Assembly (NCBI RefSeq): GCF_051622035.1
Contig: NC_135358.1
Location: forward strand, 24,494,501 to 24,558,500
DNA length: 64,000 nucleotides
Origin: Arctopsyche grandis
Taxonomy: Eukaryota; Arthropoda; Insecta; Trichoptera; Hydropsychidae
Direction: 5' to 3'
Shown: positions 21,568 through 33,763 of the stretch, piece after piece
Layout: every line of letters begins with the position of its first letter
Numbering within the stretch: the first letter of the stretch is position 1
Program-made: the position numbers and the translations under genes
The notes under the pieces: generated by a model
Database searches by the model: none
What the model was told of the DNA's origin: nothing
What the model saw: the letters and a program-made list of their open reading frames with translations, nothing else

Positions 21568-23429
21568 TGGTTTTCCGTTGGTTTTATATTAAACCATCAA
21601 CTTTCTAAAATAATACTGTCAACATACTGCACCATGTCAAATAAAAGCATTTTAAATACTAGGGGGACTAGGACGAGCAAATTCCCTATATTGTTTTCGA
21701 AAATTTTAGAAATTTACTTCTACATAGATACTTGCGATTTCAGATTCGAAAAGTGGTCACAAGCTCGTTTTGGCCCGCGGGCCATAGTTAGATAACTCCT
21801 ATGGACGATAAAAATAGTATTCTTGATACATTTTTTTATTGAAATGTCAAAAGTTGGCAGTATTAAGAATACAAAAATGCGAAATAATGGAAAAATATAC
21901 ATATGTATATGTATGTAAATCTAGTGTAAAGTCGAAAGGTGAAAAGTCTATTTGACGCTGTCTCCGCAAATTCCACGCCACGTCAAATAGATTAAAGTCG
22001 ATGTTAGCGCCATATAGGTATGTATGTACATACACATGTAGTAAATATATATTTAATATAATACACGTAAGAATTTAATATTAGTTAGCATCAAATAAAG
22101 AGCTGGATATTACTACCAGAGAAACGAAAAATTTTGGCTGTGATTTAATATAAATTATAATATACATATGTATGTACATATATACATATATACATATGTA
22201 TGTTATGCAGTAGGAAAGCCAAGGTTCACTGAGGTAAAAAATTGAATGGAAACACAAATAATTTTATAAGATATTTTAAATTAATTAAATATCATTTTAC
22301 AAAGTACAACTTTTGTTAAGTTTCGATACGAAATAAAATTATCATAATGTAGAAAAAAAAATTGAATCGCAAGACGGTGGCGACAGTTACAGGCAAAAAA
22401 ATGAATCGAAAAAGGTGTTCTTGGCATTGTGAAATTTCCATTGTATTTCAACGATAGAAATTCGAATCGAGTCTTCCTGAATTGATTGGTCGAAAATAGC
22501 GTGAAAATTTCACGCATACCTTCGTATTAGTACGAATCATCGTCAGCTGCCAGCACAGCGTTTAGAAAATAATTAAATCCGACAACGTGTTGTTGTTTCG
22601 CAATAAAATTGCACGCCCGTGGAGGAAGAACGACCGTAAAATTTAACATTCGAAACGGGCGGCGTCGTTGTTTACATTTTCGACGCTTTTCTGACCGCCG
22701 ACTTTCCCATTAAAGTATCCGCAACTTGCGTGAAATTTTTTCAAACACTCGAGAACGAAACTCAAATGTAATCCACAATATCTGATCGACCGCACAGTTT
22801 GAAGCCATTTTAATTTAAGAAACTTTTTAATATATTTTTTGTAATAAAAGTTTTTAATGGCATTGCAAACTGACGACAGGATATCAGTTCTAAGATAGGA
22901 TTTTGATTATAAACAGAAATGTATTTAAAAATGAAGTCAAAGGGGTTAATAGAATACCATTTCGGGTCAACTTCGGCTGACAATGAATAGAGACGATGAA
23001 CGATTTTTCTCTGCATGTTAATGTCAGATAAATACATGTGTATATTGGTTAAAATATATGTACATTTAAAAGTACCTAATTTACACATTTAAAAATATCT
23101 TCTTGCATCATTAGTAGCTTTGGTTTGGCCTTGAAAAAAATTTGTTTTTTTTTTATTTGGCGCCGACCTTTTCAAATGAAAATTTCTTTCCGAATTTCCC
23201 TTGCCTCATTTTTTTTTCACCATAATAATTTCCTTTCAAACGTCGGCAGCAACCTTCATTTTCACCCAGTAAAATATTTTGCAAACAGCATGATGACTTT
23301 TAGTCTTTCCATATAATTTTTCTATCCTATTTTGTGTAAGTAAGATTGTATGTATGCTTACAAATAATAGTAAAATACTGTATACTTTAAGCGTACAACT
23401 AATAACTGTTCATACTGAACCTGCATTCA
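21568..23429. other. No gene seen
   Basis: AT-rich; several TACATATGTA palindromes near 21900 and 22160-22205. The GC-richer patch 22540-22760 shows no coding pattern. Short frames lack motifs. Confidence 0.45.
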
Positions 23430-23690
23430 TTTTATTTATTTATTTATTATATCAAATTGATGATTAAAACATGTAAACAAAATAACAAACTAAAATTAAT
23501 AACAATAACATAACATAGTATATTATAATATAACATAGTATAACATAATATAACATAGTATACCATAGTTCATATATTATTTTCGTTATGTATTAATTTA
23601 TGTTATATTTTTTGACCATTGTGGCGCATTAGGAATTCCTGTAATGCCACAATGGTCTGAACTTTAAAATAAATAAATAATATATCGAAA
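23430..23690 (+). mobile_element. LINE 3' tail with perfect hairpin
   Basis: GACCATTGTGGC at 23618 and its exact complement GCCACAATGGTC at 23647 form a hairpin; an AAATAAATAAATAA tail follows. It matches 11340-11432. Upstream is TAACATAGTA-type simple sequence. Confidence 0.5.
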
Positions 23691-23699
23691 ATTGCACTT

Positions 23700-23965
23700 T
23701 AACTTATATAATTACATTTTCCAGAGGTATCCATTGACACACTTCTAGGAGGCACCAATGTTATTAGCACCTCTAATCTTTTCAGGGCTATTATAGATTT
23801 GAACACGTCTGTGGAAAACACCTCCTGCAGTTCTTGCTTTCTTAACTCTACCTACATATAATTAATGTATTCCTATGTCTAGTTTTATGATTATGCATAT
23901 ATCTATTCCTAACTATGTAATTAATAAAATATATTGGTAGTAGATTATAAACAAGCCTTATTTAT
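23700..23965 (-). pseudogene. LINE ORF2 3' fragment
   Basis: Aligns by eye with the C-terminal ORF2 coding region at 7250-7480, for example AACACCTCCTGCAG against AACACCCCCAGCCG and TTCTTGCTTTCTTAACTCTAC against TTCTTTCTTACTCTAC. It is diverged and broken; a relative of the LINE at 7110-11280 in the same orientation. Confidence 0.7.
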
Positions 23966-24044
23966 ACTTTAGAAAGGCGGCATATCTGACTGACCCAATT
24001 TTATATTTTCCCAAGATGCCATTATCGGGTTGCCCGTGAGCATC

Positions 24045-24283
24045 ATCTATGGCAGGCCTGGGCAAACTGTGGCCCGATCCGAATTTTTGTGCGGCCCGCC
24101 AAATTGTCGGTTATTATTAGAGGATAACTTATTTTTTTTGTTTTTTGTTGAAATTATTTTTCATGACAGTAAATAACGTACATATATCTATAAATAGTAT
24201 TATACTTGCGGCCCGACGTTCATTTTTAATTCCTAATGCGGCCGGCCCTTCATTTGAAAATATTGTCCAAACCTGATCTATGG
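24045..24283. mobile_element. hAT MITE with perfect 8-bp duplication
   Basis: Element 24053-24275 starts CAGGCCTGGGCAAACTGTGG and ends in TTGTCCAAACCTG, the inverted counterpart. ATCTATGG stands on both sides (24045-24052, 24276-24283). GGCCCG/CGGGCC-type subterminal motifs are present. At 223 bp it is non-coding. Confidence 0.88.
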
Positions 24284-24587
24284 TATTAAACTTGGTCATA
24301 TATAAATCTATAGATTATGAATTTTGAAATCATATTCAAATAGTGACATAGTGTAGGATGTTTTTCGCCAATTTGATGAAAAACCGTTTCAACAACGAAA
24401 TCAGATAATTAAGCAAACAGACAATACTCGAAATAAATTCTTTCGATCGAGGTCAACTAAAAGAAACCCTATGCTATTCATTATTAAAGCTAATAATTTA
24501 TATTAAAATAGTCAAACTGTAAGAATACGAAAAGGAAACGGTTTTTCGGAAAAAAAAAATCATAAAAAATAGAATATGATAAAAGAT

Positions 24588-25494
24588 CTAGGGGTTCCAA
24601 AAAACCGCCCAAAAGAAAAAGCCGGTTTTCGGTTTTTTAAAAATCCGGTTGACCGGCGTTCACCGGTTTCAGAAAATTAGGATGTTTTTTAAGTTAACTT
24701 TAACTTTAAATGTAAACTTTAGATGTAAACTTTAACATCGAAAAAAAAATTGTAAATATACATCTTATATTATGCAAAAAAATAATTGCTTATAAATTAA
24801 ATTGAGTTATAAATATTATGAACTCTCATAAGACCATTATTATATATTATTATTATAAATATTACAAATAATAAAAATTGTATTATATATTACAGCCGTA
24901 AAATGGTAGATCCTGAATACGCACAAATAATTAAATGATTGAAATAATCAATATATTAAAAAAATAATGTCTCTACTTCGTAGAAAAACTGTGATCGTGG
25001 AATCGTGAATAACAACCCTGCTGAGATGAATTTGTGTTCGAAAACATAATTAAATATGAAATATTTCCATCTTTCAAAATTATTTTACACATCTGTTTTA
25101 GTTTAAAACAACAACGAATTCTTACTTACGATAACATTTTCTATATACTTTTATAACTGAAGACGCAAAAACTTCAAATTATGGAAAACCCAATTTGCCG
25201 AAATTTTGAAAGGCCTTGTATAGGTTATTGAAACTACTTTCAATAATATTTTATTGGTTTATAACCAGGTCTTTGTCCATAACTTAATCTCAAAGCCACC
25301 GCTGAGTGCGATACCTTTTTTTGTTGTTCAAAGAAATATACGCCCATTCAAGAAGAAAGTTTGGATATACACATTTATTTTGATCTTTCATAGAAATTTG
25401 AAATTCATAATTGTTAGTTTTGAGGAAAAAAAATCTTAAAAAGCCGGTTTTCGGTTTTTTGAAAAATGGTCAAAAAGCCGGCTTGGAAGCCCTA
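24588..25494. mobile_element. hAT-like element with AAGCCGGTTTTCGG ends
   Basis: The left end TAGGGGTTCC...AAAAGCCGGTTTTCGGTTTT is mirrored by a right end whose complement reads TAGGGCTTCCAAGCCGGC followed by AAAACCGAAAACCGGC. About 0.9 kb. The inside is AT-rich with no transposase. No clear target duplication was found. Confidence 0.5.
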
Positions 25495-28400
25495 TAAAAT
25501 ATCCATTAGTTCATTATCTGAAATTATCCGTTAGCGTCGATCGAAAGCACTTTTGTTTACGCGCGGTATACAGCCGGCTGAAAATCGGCAATAAATTTAG
25601 CGCAAGTCAATGTCAATTTTATAGTCTCTGAAAATAAACAATTCCGCAACGGGGAGATGAAAAAAAAAGAAAATCAACATTTGAATTATTCAGCAAAACC
25701 CAAAGCGATAAATGCAAATTAGTTTAGACCGATCTGGTTGAAATTCACCACTGATATACAACATGTAAGCAAATAATAACTGTTCTGGAATGCGAATGCC
25801 TTCATGTGGTTTTTTTTTCAAGCTGAAAAAAATACGACGCGACACTTTTCTCATATGTATGTACGAGGTGTGATAAGAAAATATTATGAATAAACTATGT
25901 ATGTTCGTATGCCTGGAATAACAAGAAAAATCGGAAGAAAAATACATAACTACGATATACTGCATACATATTACATACATACATCCAGCCGTATCCTAAA
26001 TTTAAAACTGTAGACTTACATTAAATACATTTGGGAATGAGTATAAGTATACATACGTAGTATGTAAAGATTCTGACTAAGACGATGTACAAAAATTGTA
26101 CGGCTAATTCTTTCACCACATGCACATACATATTATGCATACATGAATGAGCCGAGTATATTTACTCCGTCATACTTGTTCATTCATACATTGAAATGCA
26201 TATGCATGTGAAATTTTCAAACACAAATTTATATATATATATATATATATATATACATACATATGTATACATGTATATTTCACGCAAAAAGATTTTCAGA
26301 CGGTAAAAATGGAAATCCACGTGCTGCTAGAAAGTGCAAGTGCCAATATTATCCACTACGTGCCATGCCGCAACATCTACGACGACGACTCTTTCTATTT
26401 TCGACGAGTTTTTCCAACGTGGACACGACTATTGTGTCTACAAAATGGCAGCCCAGCAATTCTAAAATAAATATTTAGTATACAATCATAATTTACAGCC
26501 GCTTTTGTTTTGGCTATTTCGGTAGACACGCGTCTTTCATCTCGACTACTTGGGGAACCGACACGGGAAAATCGGGGAAAACCAACATCAAAAACGAAAC
26601 TTCAATCGACAATACGATCACTAAAACACGTTGAGAAACACTTCAATACAGTAATTATAATGTGAACATTTAACAATCATAAATTATGTATGTATATGTG
26701 TGCACTGGATACTAATAGAACAAGGAATTAACCTCGGACGAACAAAACGTGGAAAGAATATATACATATTTCTAAAATCTGAAAGATACATCGATGTATG
26801 TTTGTACTAATTAAAAATTTTAAATTGTAACTAATTGGTGTCGAATAGTTGCTGCGAAATAGCAATTGTTTGATAGGTTGGTTACAAAATAATCTCAGAT
26901 TCAATAACAGCATTCTTCAAATTTTCAGGAAATGAATCGTAAAAATTATAGCGTGGGTGGGACCGAGTATAAGCTGACTGTTATATTGTGGCGATTTTTA
27001 GTTTAAATTTGAACTTCATATATGTATATATGTACATACATACATAGACATTTATAAATAAAGAAGTATTGAAAAATCAAATATTTCAGATTAAAAATGA
27101 ATAGAGAACAAAAAATGTCACAAAAACACACAATACGCGTATTTACACTCAAAAGTGTCCTTAAGCGAGTACCCAAGTTTCAGCTCACAGCTTTTTTGGT
27201 TTGCATATGGATATGTAAAAGGGTGAACCTGGTCTATTTTATTCACACAGGTCTACGTAGTTATTGTATTTTTTTCTTTCTATTTCGTTTTATATCGGTG
27301 GCCCAGAAGGTACGACGTGTGGTTCGTTTTGATGAAAAATTTCAAAGAAAAAAAAACATTAATTTACTACGACAACGAAATTAAATCAAAGTGCAAGCAT
27401 TCCTTGGTAAAGAGGAATTCCGCAACAATCTCTCCGAGATTTATATACGCATAAAACTGAATATTTATTACGTAGTTACTAGGCGTGTTAGGTATATTAC
27501 TAGGTATATGTACATAGTATATACATACCTACATACCATTCGTTGAGCTGCCGTTCCAGTCGAAAGCCTTTCTAGCTAAAAGCATTTTCATTCCGCATTT
27601 GAGGATTATTGAATGTTTTTCTATGTGCGAGGAAAATATAGTGCAATAATAATTAATATTTTTTACTGAACTCAAAACTGCCGTCACAAACGACTCGAGT
27701 ATTTGTTACAGTGTTTCCGGAGGTAACATTTTACTTTTGTACTTGTTACTTTTGTACAGCGATTTCTTATAATTTCCTGTAAGAAATCAATTAATGTTTC
27801 ACGTTAATGAAAATTATAATCTGGTTTATATAAAAATCGTATCAAGAGAGTGTGTATAGTAAGTTACGCGACATGGCATTTGTCCATGCATGGCATTAAA
27901 GCGAATACAATTTTACGCCATTGTAAAAATATAGGTAAAGATCCATTATTACACCTTAAAAACGCTGAAAATAAACATTTATTTTAAAGATATGGCGATA
28001 CTCAATTATCAATGTTCAGTCGTATATATAATTTATTTAAATTGTTTAGACGTATATACATACATATGTATGTATCTATATTGAAACGATTTCTGTAAAA
28101 TTGGCTTTCCCTCCGCATTTCTCGCAAAATCTTGAGATATTATGTTATATCTCAAGGTTATCTAGTTGTCTTTCCATAGATGTTGTGGATGATTATTGTA
28201 TAAAAAAAATCGTATTTTTGTATAAATATTTGTTGATCGTATTGTATACGATGTTTGCAATGCACATTGCTATGTTTGGCCAGATACATATGTCATGTAT
28301 AATTTCGAATTATGTATATAATTTGGTGTTTCTTGATCTGTATAGTACACTCGTCGCAATGGATCGATTTGTAATAACGAGTGTACATAGATTGATTGAA

Positions 28401-28533
28401 TAAAAATAAAATAAAATTGGTCTACAGAAAAAATAAGCAAACATTGACAAGTGAACTATCACTGCGATATAACAGTGTTATCGTTATAGCAAATATTAGT
28501 ACCATGCCAATCACATATGGCAAACCTACATAT
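25495..28533. other. Long stretch without recognisable gene
   Basis: AT-rich, with a (TA)n run near 26230-26254 and many ACATAC/TATGTA motifs. Frames such as 26263-26478, 27097-27384 and 28101-28403 have no recognised domain and no matching splice pattern. Confidence 0.45.
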
Positions 28534-29390
28534 TGTTACGGGGTCGAGAAGGAGATGGTGTACAAATATTATAGTCACAGTTTTTTATAAGGTCTTCTTT
28601 AATAGTAGTAAGTATACACGAGATAAGTTTGTATTACACGTTACTAGTTAGTGGTTACTAGTTAAGTCGTCTAATCGCGAGTCACTAGTTAGACGGTTCA
28701 ATTGTAAGTCAGTGATTAGTAAGAGACGGTTCGATCGCAAGTGATAAGTAAGAGACGGCTCGATCGCAAGTGATCTTCAATATGTTTTACATCAGTATAT
28801 ATTTAATAAACGTAACAATTTGGACCAATCATAGTTCGTGGGAAAATAATATTTTTAGGGGGAACTCGAGTTAAGTAAAACAATATCTTAAAACTTTAAT
28901 ACTTTGACCCTTGAGTGTATCGAGAAATGGTTTTCACACAATTAGTTACGCAGCTTTAAAAGGGTTTTTGAGGGAATACGATTCGAGTCGAGTCGTGTGA
29001 AAAATGCTGGTAAACTAATTAAAGATAATATTTTTAGTGTTTGCATATGTATCCCTTGAGGGTAGATTTCTCGCAATTCGTCGTGCGGATTAAGAAGGGT
29101 TTTGGTATTTGAGGGAAACATAATTTGTCACGCTGGTGGCGTGAGAATAAGAAATAAAGTTATTTAAAAACGATATTTTTAGTGTTAACATATGTGTTTT
29201 GAATGTATCGAGAAATGGTTGAGTAGATGCACAGAATTCGTCACGCAGATAGCATTGAGTCGTGAGAAAAATGCAACTAAAACAATAAGGATTTTGGAAG
29301 TCTCATAAATAACATTAAAGGAAAATATCAATTAAGCGTACGTTCAAAGAATCAAGATAACAAGCGGGAATAAAGAGTAATATAAGAACA
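28534..29390 (+). mobile_element. LTR plus leader fragment of an LTR element
   Basis: 28534-28817 begins TGTTACGGGG and ends AATAAACGTAACA, with inverted TGTTACG/CGTAACA ends typical of an LTR. TGGACCAATCATAG, a possible primer site, starts at 28821. Inside the LTR, AGAGACGGTTCGATCGCAAG is repeated. The following 570 bp hold degenerate repeats of roughly 150-180 bp (each with GATATTTTTAGTGTT or similar and a TCGTCACGC-like part). The element is cut off at 29391 by the Helitron-like pair. Confidence 0.5.
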
Positions 29391-29629
29391 CTAGCTGTAT
29401 TACCCGGCTTCGCTCAGTGTTTATAATATAAACCGCTTAAACATGACTAAGCTAATTTAATTAAAAAAAAAAAAAAATTAAAAAAAAATTTAAAAATTAA
29501 AAAAAAAAATAAAAAAAAAAAAAAAAAAAAATCAAAAAAAAAAATAAAAAAAAAATAAAAAAAAAAATTAAAAAAAAATTAAAAAAAAATTTTTAAAAAA
29601 TCAAAAAAAAAAATCAAAATTTTTTTTTG

Positions 29630-30400
29630 CCTTCTAGGGCTTCGCCCTCGGCGCCCCCCTGGGCCTTTGTCTTCTAGGGCTTCGCCCCTCCACGCCCCAT
29701 GAGCAATTGCCGTTTAGGGCTTCGCCCCCCTTAGTTAATGCCTTTTAGGGCTTCGCCCCTCCGCACCCCCATGATTAAATGCCGTCTAGGGCTTCGCCCC
29801 CCTTAGTTAATGCCTTTTAGGGCTTCGCCCCCCACGCCCCCAAGATTAATTGTCGTTTAGGGCTTCGCCCCCCTTAGTTAATGCCTTTTGGGGCTTCGCC
29901 CCTCCACGTCCCCATGGTTAATTGCCGTCTAGGGCTTCGCCCCCATTATCAGTTGCCTTTTAGGGCTTCGCCCCTCCACGCCCCCATGATTAAATGCCGT
30001 CTAGGGCTTCGCCCCCCTTAGTTAATGCCTTTTAGGGCTTCGCCCCCCGCGCCCCCAAGATTAATTGCCGTTTAGGGCTTCGCCCCCCTTAGTTAATGCC
30101 TTTTAGGGCTTCGCCCCTCCGCGCCCCCATGATTAAATGCCGTCTAAGGCTTCGCCCCCATGATCAGTTGCCTTTTAGGGCTTCGCCCCCCGCGCCCCCA
30201 AGATTAATTGCCGTTTAGGGCTTCGCCCCCCCTTAGTTAATGCCTTTTAGGGCTTCGCCCCTCCGCGCCCCCATGATTAAATGCCGTCTAAGGCTTCGCC
30301 CCCATGATCAGTTGCCTTTTAGGGCTTCGCCCCTCCGCGCCCCCATGATTAATTGCCGTCTAGGGCTTCGCCCCCCTTAGTTAATGTCTATTAGGGCTTG
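29630..30400. repeat. GGGCTTCGCCCC hairpin array
   Basis: About twenty GGGCTTCGCCCC hairpins spaced roughly 30-45 bp apart by alternating spacers (TTAGTTAATGCCTTTTA, ATGATTAAATGCCGTCTA, AAGATTAATTGCCGTTTA). Each core can fold as GGGC-TTC-GCCC. The alternation of spacers gives a longer period built of several units. Confidence 0.85.
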
Positions 30401-30401
30401 C

Positions 30402-31470
30402 GCCCCATGAGGCTGGGCCCCCCGGGCCCCCTTCGGGGCCCCACGGGGCTGCGCCCCTTGTGGCGCCCCCTTTTGAGCCCCATGGGGCTGCGCCCCATGA
30501 GGCTGGGCCCCCCGGGCCCCCTTCGGGGCCCCACGGGGCTGCGCCCCTTGTGGCGCCCCCTTTTGAGCCCCATGGGGCTGCGCCCCATGAGGCTGGGCCC
30601 CCCGCGCCCCCTTCGGGGCTTCACGGGGCTGCGCCCCTTGTGGCACCCCCTTTTGAGCCCCATGGGGCTGCGCCCCATGAGGCTGGGCCCCCCGGGCCCC
30701 CTTCGGGGCCCCACGGGGCTGCGCCCCTTGTGGCGCCCCCTTTTGAGCCCCATGGGGCTGCGCCCCATGAGGCTGGGCCCCCCGGGCCCCCTTCGGGGCC
30801 CCACGGGGCTGCGCCCCTTGTGGCGCCCCCTTTTGAGCCCCATGGGGCTGCGCCCCATGAGGCTGGGCCCCCCGCGCCCCCTTCGGGGCTTCACGGGGCT
30901 GCGCCCCTTGTGGCACCCCCTTTTGAGCCCCATGGGGCTGCGCCCCATGAGGCTGGGCCCCCCGGGCCCCCTTCGGGGCCCCACGGGGCTGCGCCCCTTG
31001 TGGCGCCCCCTTTTGAGCCCCACGGGGCTGCGCCCCTTGTGGCGCCCCTGGCGGGGCCCCATGAAGCTACTCGCCTTGCGCCCCCGCGGGGGTGAATCCA
31101 TTGAAACGAAAAAAAAACGCCTTGCCCCCCGCGCCCCCTTTTGAGCCTCATGGGGCTGCGCCCCATGAGGCTGGGCCCCACGGGGCTGCGCCCCTTGTGG
31201 CGCCCCCTTTTGAGCCCCATGGGGCTGCGCCCCATGAGGCTGGGCCCCCCGCGCCCCCTTCGGGGCTTCACGGGGCTGCGCCCCTTGTGGCACCCCCTTT
31301 TGAGCCCCATGGGGCTGCGCCCCATGAGGCTGGGCCCCCCGGGCCCCCTTCGGGGCCCCACGGGGCTGCGCCCCTTGTGGCGCCCCCTTTTGAGCCCCAC
31401 GGGGCTGCGCCCCTTGTGGCGCCCCTGGCGGGGCCCCATGAAGCTACTCGCCTTGCGCCCCCGCGGGGGT
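30402..31470. repeat. 90-bp GC-rich satellite with 270-bp higher-order unit
   Basis: CATGGGGCTG recurs at 30481, 30571, 30661 and so on, a strict 90-bp period. Every third unit carries the same variants (CCCGCGCCCC, GGGGCTTCACGG, GGCACCCC; 30601 and 30871), giving a 270-bp higher-order repeat. Each unit contains GGGCCCC-CTTC-GGGGCCC, which can form a stem. A 60-bp non-repeat segment at 31071-31127 splits the array. Confidence 0.9.
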
Positions 31471-31645
31471 GAATCCATTGAAACGAAAAAAACAAATCGG
31501 CGCCCATGGATCGAAAAAAAAAAAATCGAATCACGTGTTCGATGACGTCACCGATCTACGGACGACGACGACGACGACGACGAAAACGACGAAGACCAAG
31601 GATATTTACATACATACAAAGTCTCTTTCCAAATTATAGATTAGA

Positions 31646-33181
31646 CTAGCTGTATTACCCGGCTTCGCTCAGTGTTTATAATATAAACCGCTTAAACATG
31701 ACTAAGCTAATTTAATTAAAAAAAAAAAAAATTAAAAAAAAATTTAAAAATTAAAAAAAAAAATAAAAAAAAAATAAAAAAAAATCAAAAAAAAAATAAA
31801 AAAAAAATCAAAAAAAAATTTTAAAAAAATCAAAAAAAAAAAATCATTTTTTTTTTTTGCCTTCTAGGGCTTCGCCCTCGGCACCCCCCTGAGCCTTTGC
31901 CTTCTAGGGCTTCGCCCCTCCACGCCCCATGAGCAATTGCCGTTTAGGGCTTCGCCCCCATGATCAGTTGCCTTTTAGGGCTTCGCCCCTCCGCGCCCCC
32001 ATGATTCAAAGCCGTCTAGGGCTTCGCCCCCCTTAGTTAATGCCTTTTAGGGCTTCGCCCCCCGCGCCCCCAAGATTAATTGCCGTTTCGGGCTTCGCCC
32101 CCCTTAGTTAATGCCTTTTAGGGCTTCGCCCCTCCGCACCCCCATGATTAAATGCCGTCTAGGGCTTCGCCCCCCCTAGTTAATGCCTTTAAGGGCTTCG
32201 CCCCCCGCGCCCCCAAGATTAATTGCCGTTTAGGGCTTCGCCCCCCTTAGTTAATGCCTTTTAGGGCTTCGCCCCTCCGCGCCCCCATGATTAAATGCCG
32301 TCTAAGGCTTCGCCCCCATGATCAGTTGCCTTTTAGGGCTTCGCCCCTCCGCGCCCCCATGATTAATTGCCGTCTAGGGCTTCGCCCCCCTTAGTTAATG
32401 CCTATTAGGGCTTGCGCCCCATGAGGCTGGGCCCCCCGGGCCCCTTTCGGGGCCCCACGGGGCTGCGCCCCTTGTGGCGCCCCCTTTTGAGCCCCATGGG
32501 GCTGCGCCCCATGAGGCTGGGCCCCCCGGGCCCCCACGGGGCTGCGCCCCTTGTGGCGCCCCCTTTTGAGCCCCATGGGGCTGCGCCCCATGAGGCTGGG
32601 CCCCCCGGGCCCCCTTCGGGGCCCCACGGGGCTGCGCCCCATGTGGCGCCCCCTTTTGAGCCCCATGGGGCTGCGCCCCATGAGGCTGGGCCCCCCCGGG
32701 GCCCCACGGGGCTGCGCCCCTTGTGGCGCCCCCTTTTGAGCCCCATGGGGCTGCGCCCCATGAGGCTGGGCCCCCCGGGCCCCCTTCGGGGCCCCACGGG
32801 GCTGCGCCCCTTGTGGCGCCCCCTTTTGAGCCCCATGGGGCTGCGCCCCATGAGGCTGGGCCCCACGGGGCTGCTCCCCTTGTGGCGCCCCCTTTTGAGC
32901 CCCATGGGGCTGCGCCCCATGAGGCTGGGGCCCCACGGGGCTGCGCCCCTTGTGGCGCCCCTGGCGGGGCCCCATGAAGCTACTCGCCTTGCGCCCCCGC
33001 GGGGGTGAATCCATTGAAACGAAAAAAACAAATCGGCGCCCATGGATCGAAAAAAAAAAAATCGAATCACGTGTTCGATGACGTCACCGATCTACGGACG
33101 ACGACGACGAAAACGACGAAAACGACGAAGACCAAGGATATTTACATACATACAAAGTCTCTTTCCAAATTATAGATTAGA
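31646..33181 (-). mobile_element. Helitron-like element, copy 2, tandem to copy 1
   Basis: Starts ACTAGCTGTATTACCCGG directly at the end of copy 1 and repeats its whole plan: A-runs, GGGCTTCGCCCC array (31860-32410), GC-rich satellite (32410-32975), GATGACGTCACCG and (GAC)n, and the same tail ending ATAGATTAGA. Its satellite units are more often shortened (for example CCCGGGCCCCCACGGGG at 32524), so the 90-bp register is broken several times. Confidence 0.6.
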
Positions 33182-33351
33182 GAAGATACATACATAGGTT
33201 GTAAGATATTCACAACATAACAATATATGTATAGCACACGTACTAAACGTGGCAAGCGGGAGAATTTCCTTGCACGCAAAAATTACAAATATTTATACAA
33301 ATTGATAAAAAGTCTATATAATACAGAAAATTAAAAAAAAAAAATAAATAA

Positions 33352-33354
<3 letters not shown>

Positions 33355-33440
<86 letters not shown>
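33355..33440. repeat. (TA)n microsatellite
   Basis: About 80 bp of uninterrupted TA after an AAATAAATAAAT stretch. Confidence 0.97.
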
Positions 33441-33442
<2 letters not shown>

Positions 33443-33673
33443 ACTGATTCACTAACACACTAACACTGATCGCGCGTTTAGCAAGCTGTGCACAACAGCC
33501 AATTAGGTCTCGCGACCCATCGACCAATGATCTGTCTGTGCTGATTTGGCGGATTTCTTCCGTGCTCCATTGGGAGCTGACTTGACGACGGATCAACAAT
33601 AAACTACCTCTAACATTACTCACTGCATCTTTCATTTGGATCTATGACAACCCCCCCACACGTCCACGCTACA
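33441..33673 (+). mobile_element. LTR 3' fragment
   Basis: Same family as 5970-6168: CTTGACGACGGATCAACAA, then AATAAA, and a terminal CACGCTACA. The left part is lost at the TA run. Confidence 0.45.
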
Positions 33674-33763
33674 ATATTATATTCCAAATTTTGTTTAAAT
33701 GCGGGAGTAGTTATTAGATTGTTTCTAATAACTACTTTTCCGAAAAAATTATGCGGCCTTGGC

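Larger units (their letters stand above)
29391..31645 (-). mobile_element. Helitron-like element, copy 1, with GC-rich arrays
   Basis: Read on the reverse strand it begins TCTAATCTATAATTT and ends with a small hairpin (GAGCGAAGCCGGG) then TAATACAGCTAG. This fits the Helitron pattern of 5' TC and 3' hairpin-CTAG, with A preceding on the forward strand. From left on the forward strand: head, 180 bp of A-runs, an array of GGGCTTCGCCCC units (29630-30400), two blocks of a 90-bp GC-rich repeat (30402-31070, 31128-31470), a (GAC)n stretch, tail. No helicase gene, so non-autonomous. The long frames on both strands here are by-products of the 90-bp period. Confidence 0.6.

Noticed and set aside
30377..31545. 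Long open frames on both strands encoding Gly/Pro/Ala-rich repeats
   Set aside because: They follow from a GC-rich 90-bp tandem repeat with no stops; several frames are open at once and no start context or non-repeat domain exists.
29630..32400. CRISPR-like array of regularly spaced GGGCTTCGCCCC
   Set aside because: Spacers are themselves repeated, the genome is eukaryotic, and the units fit a minisatellite inside a transposon.
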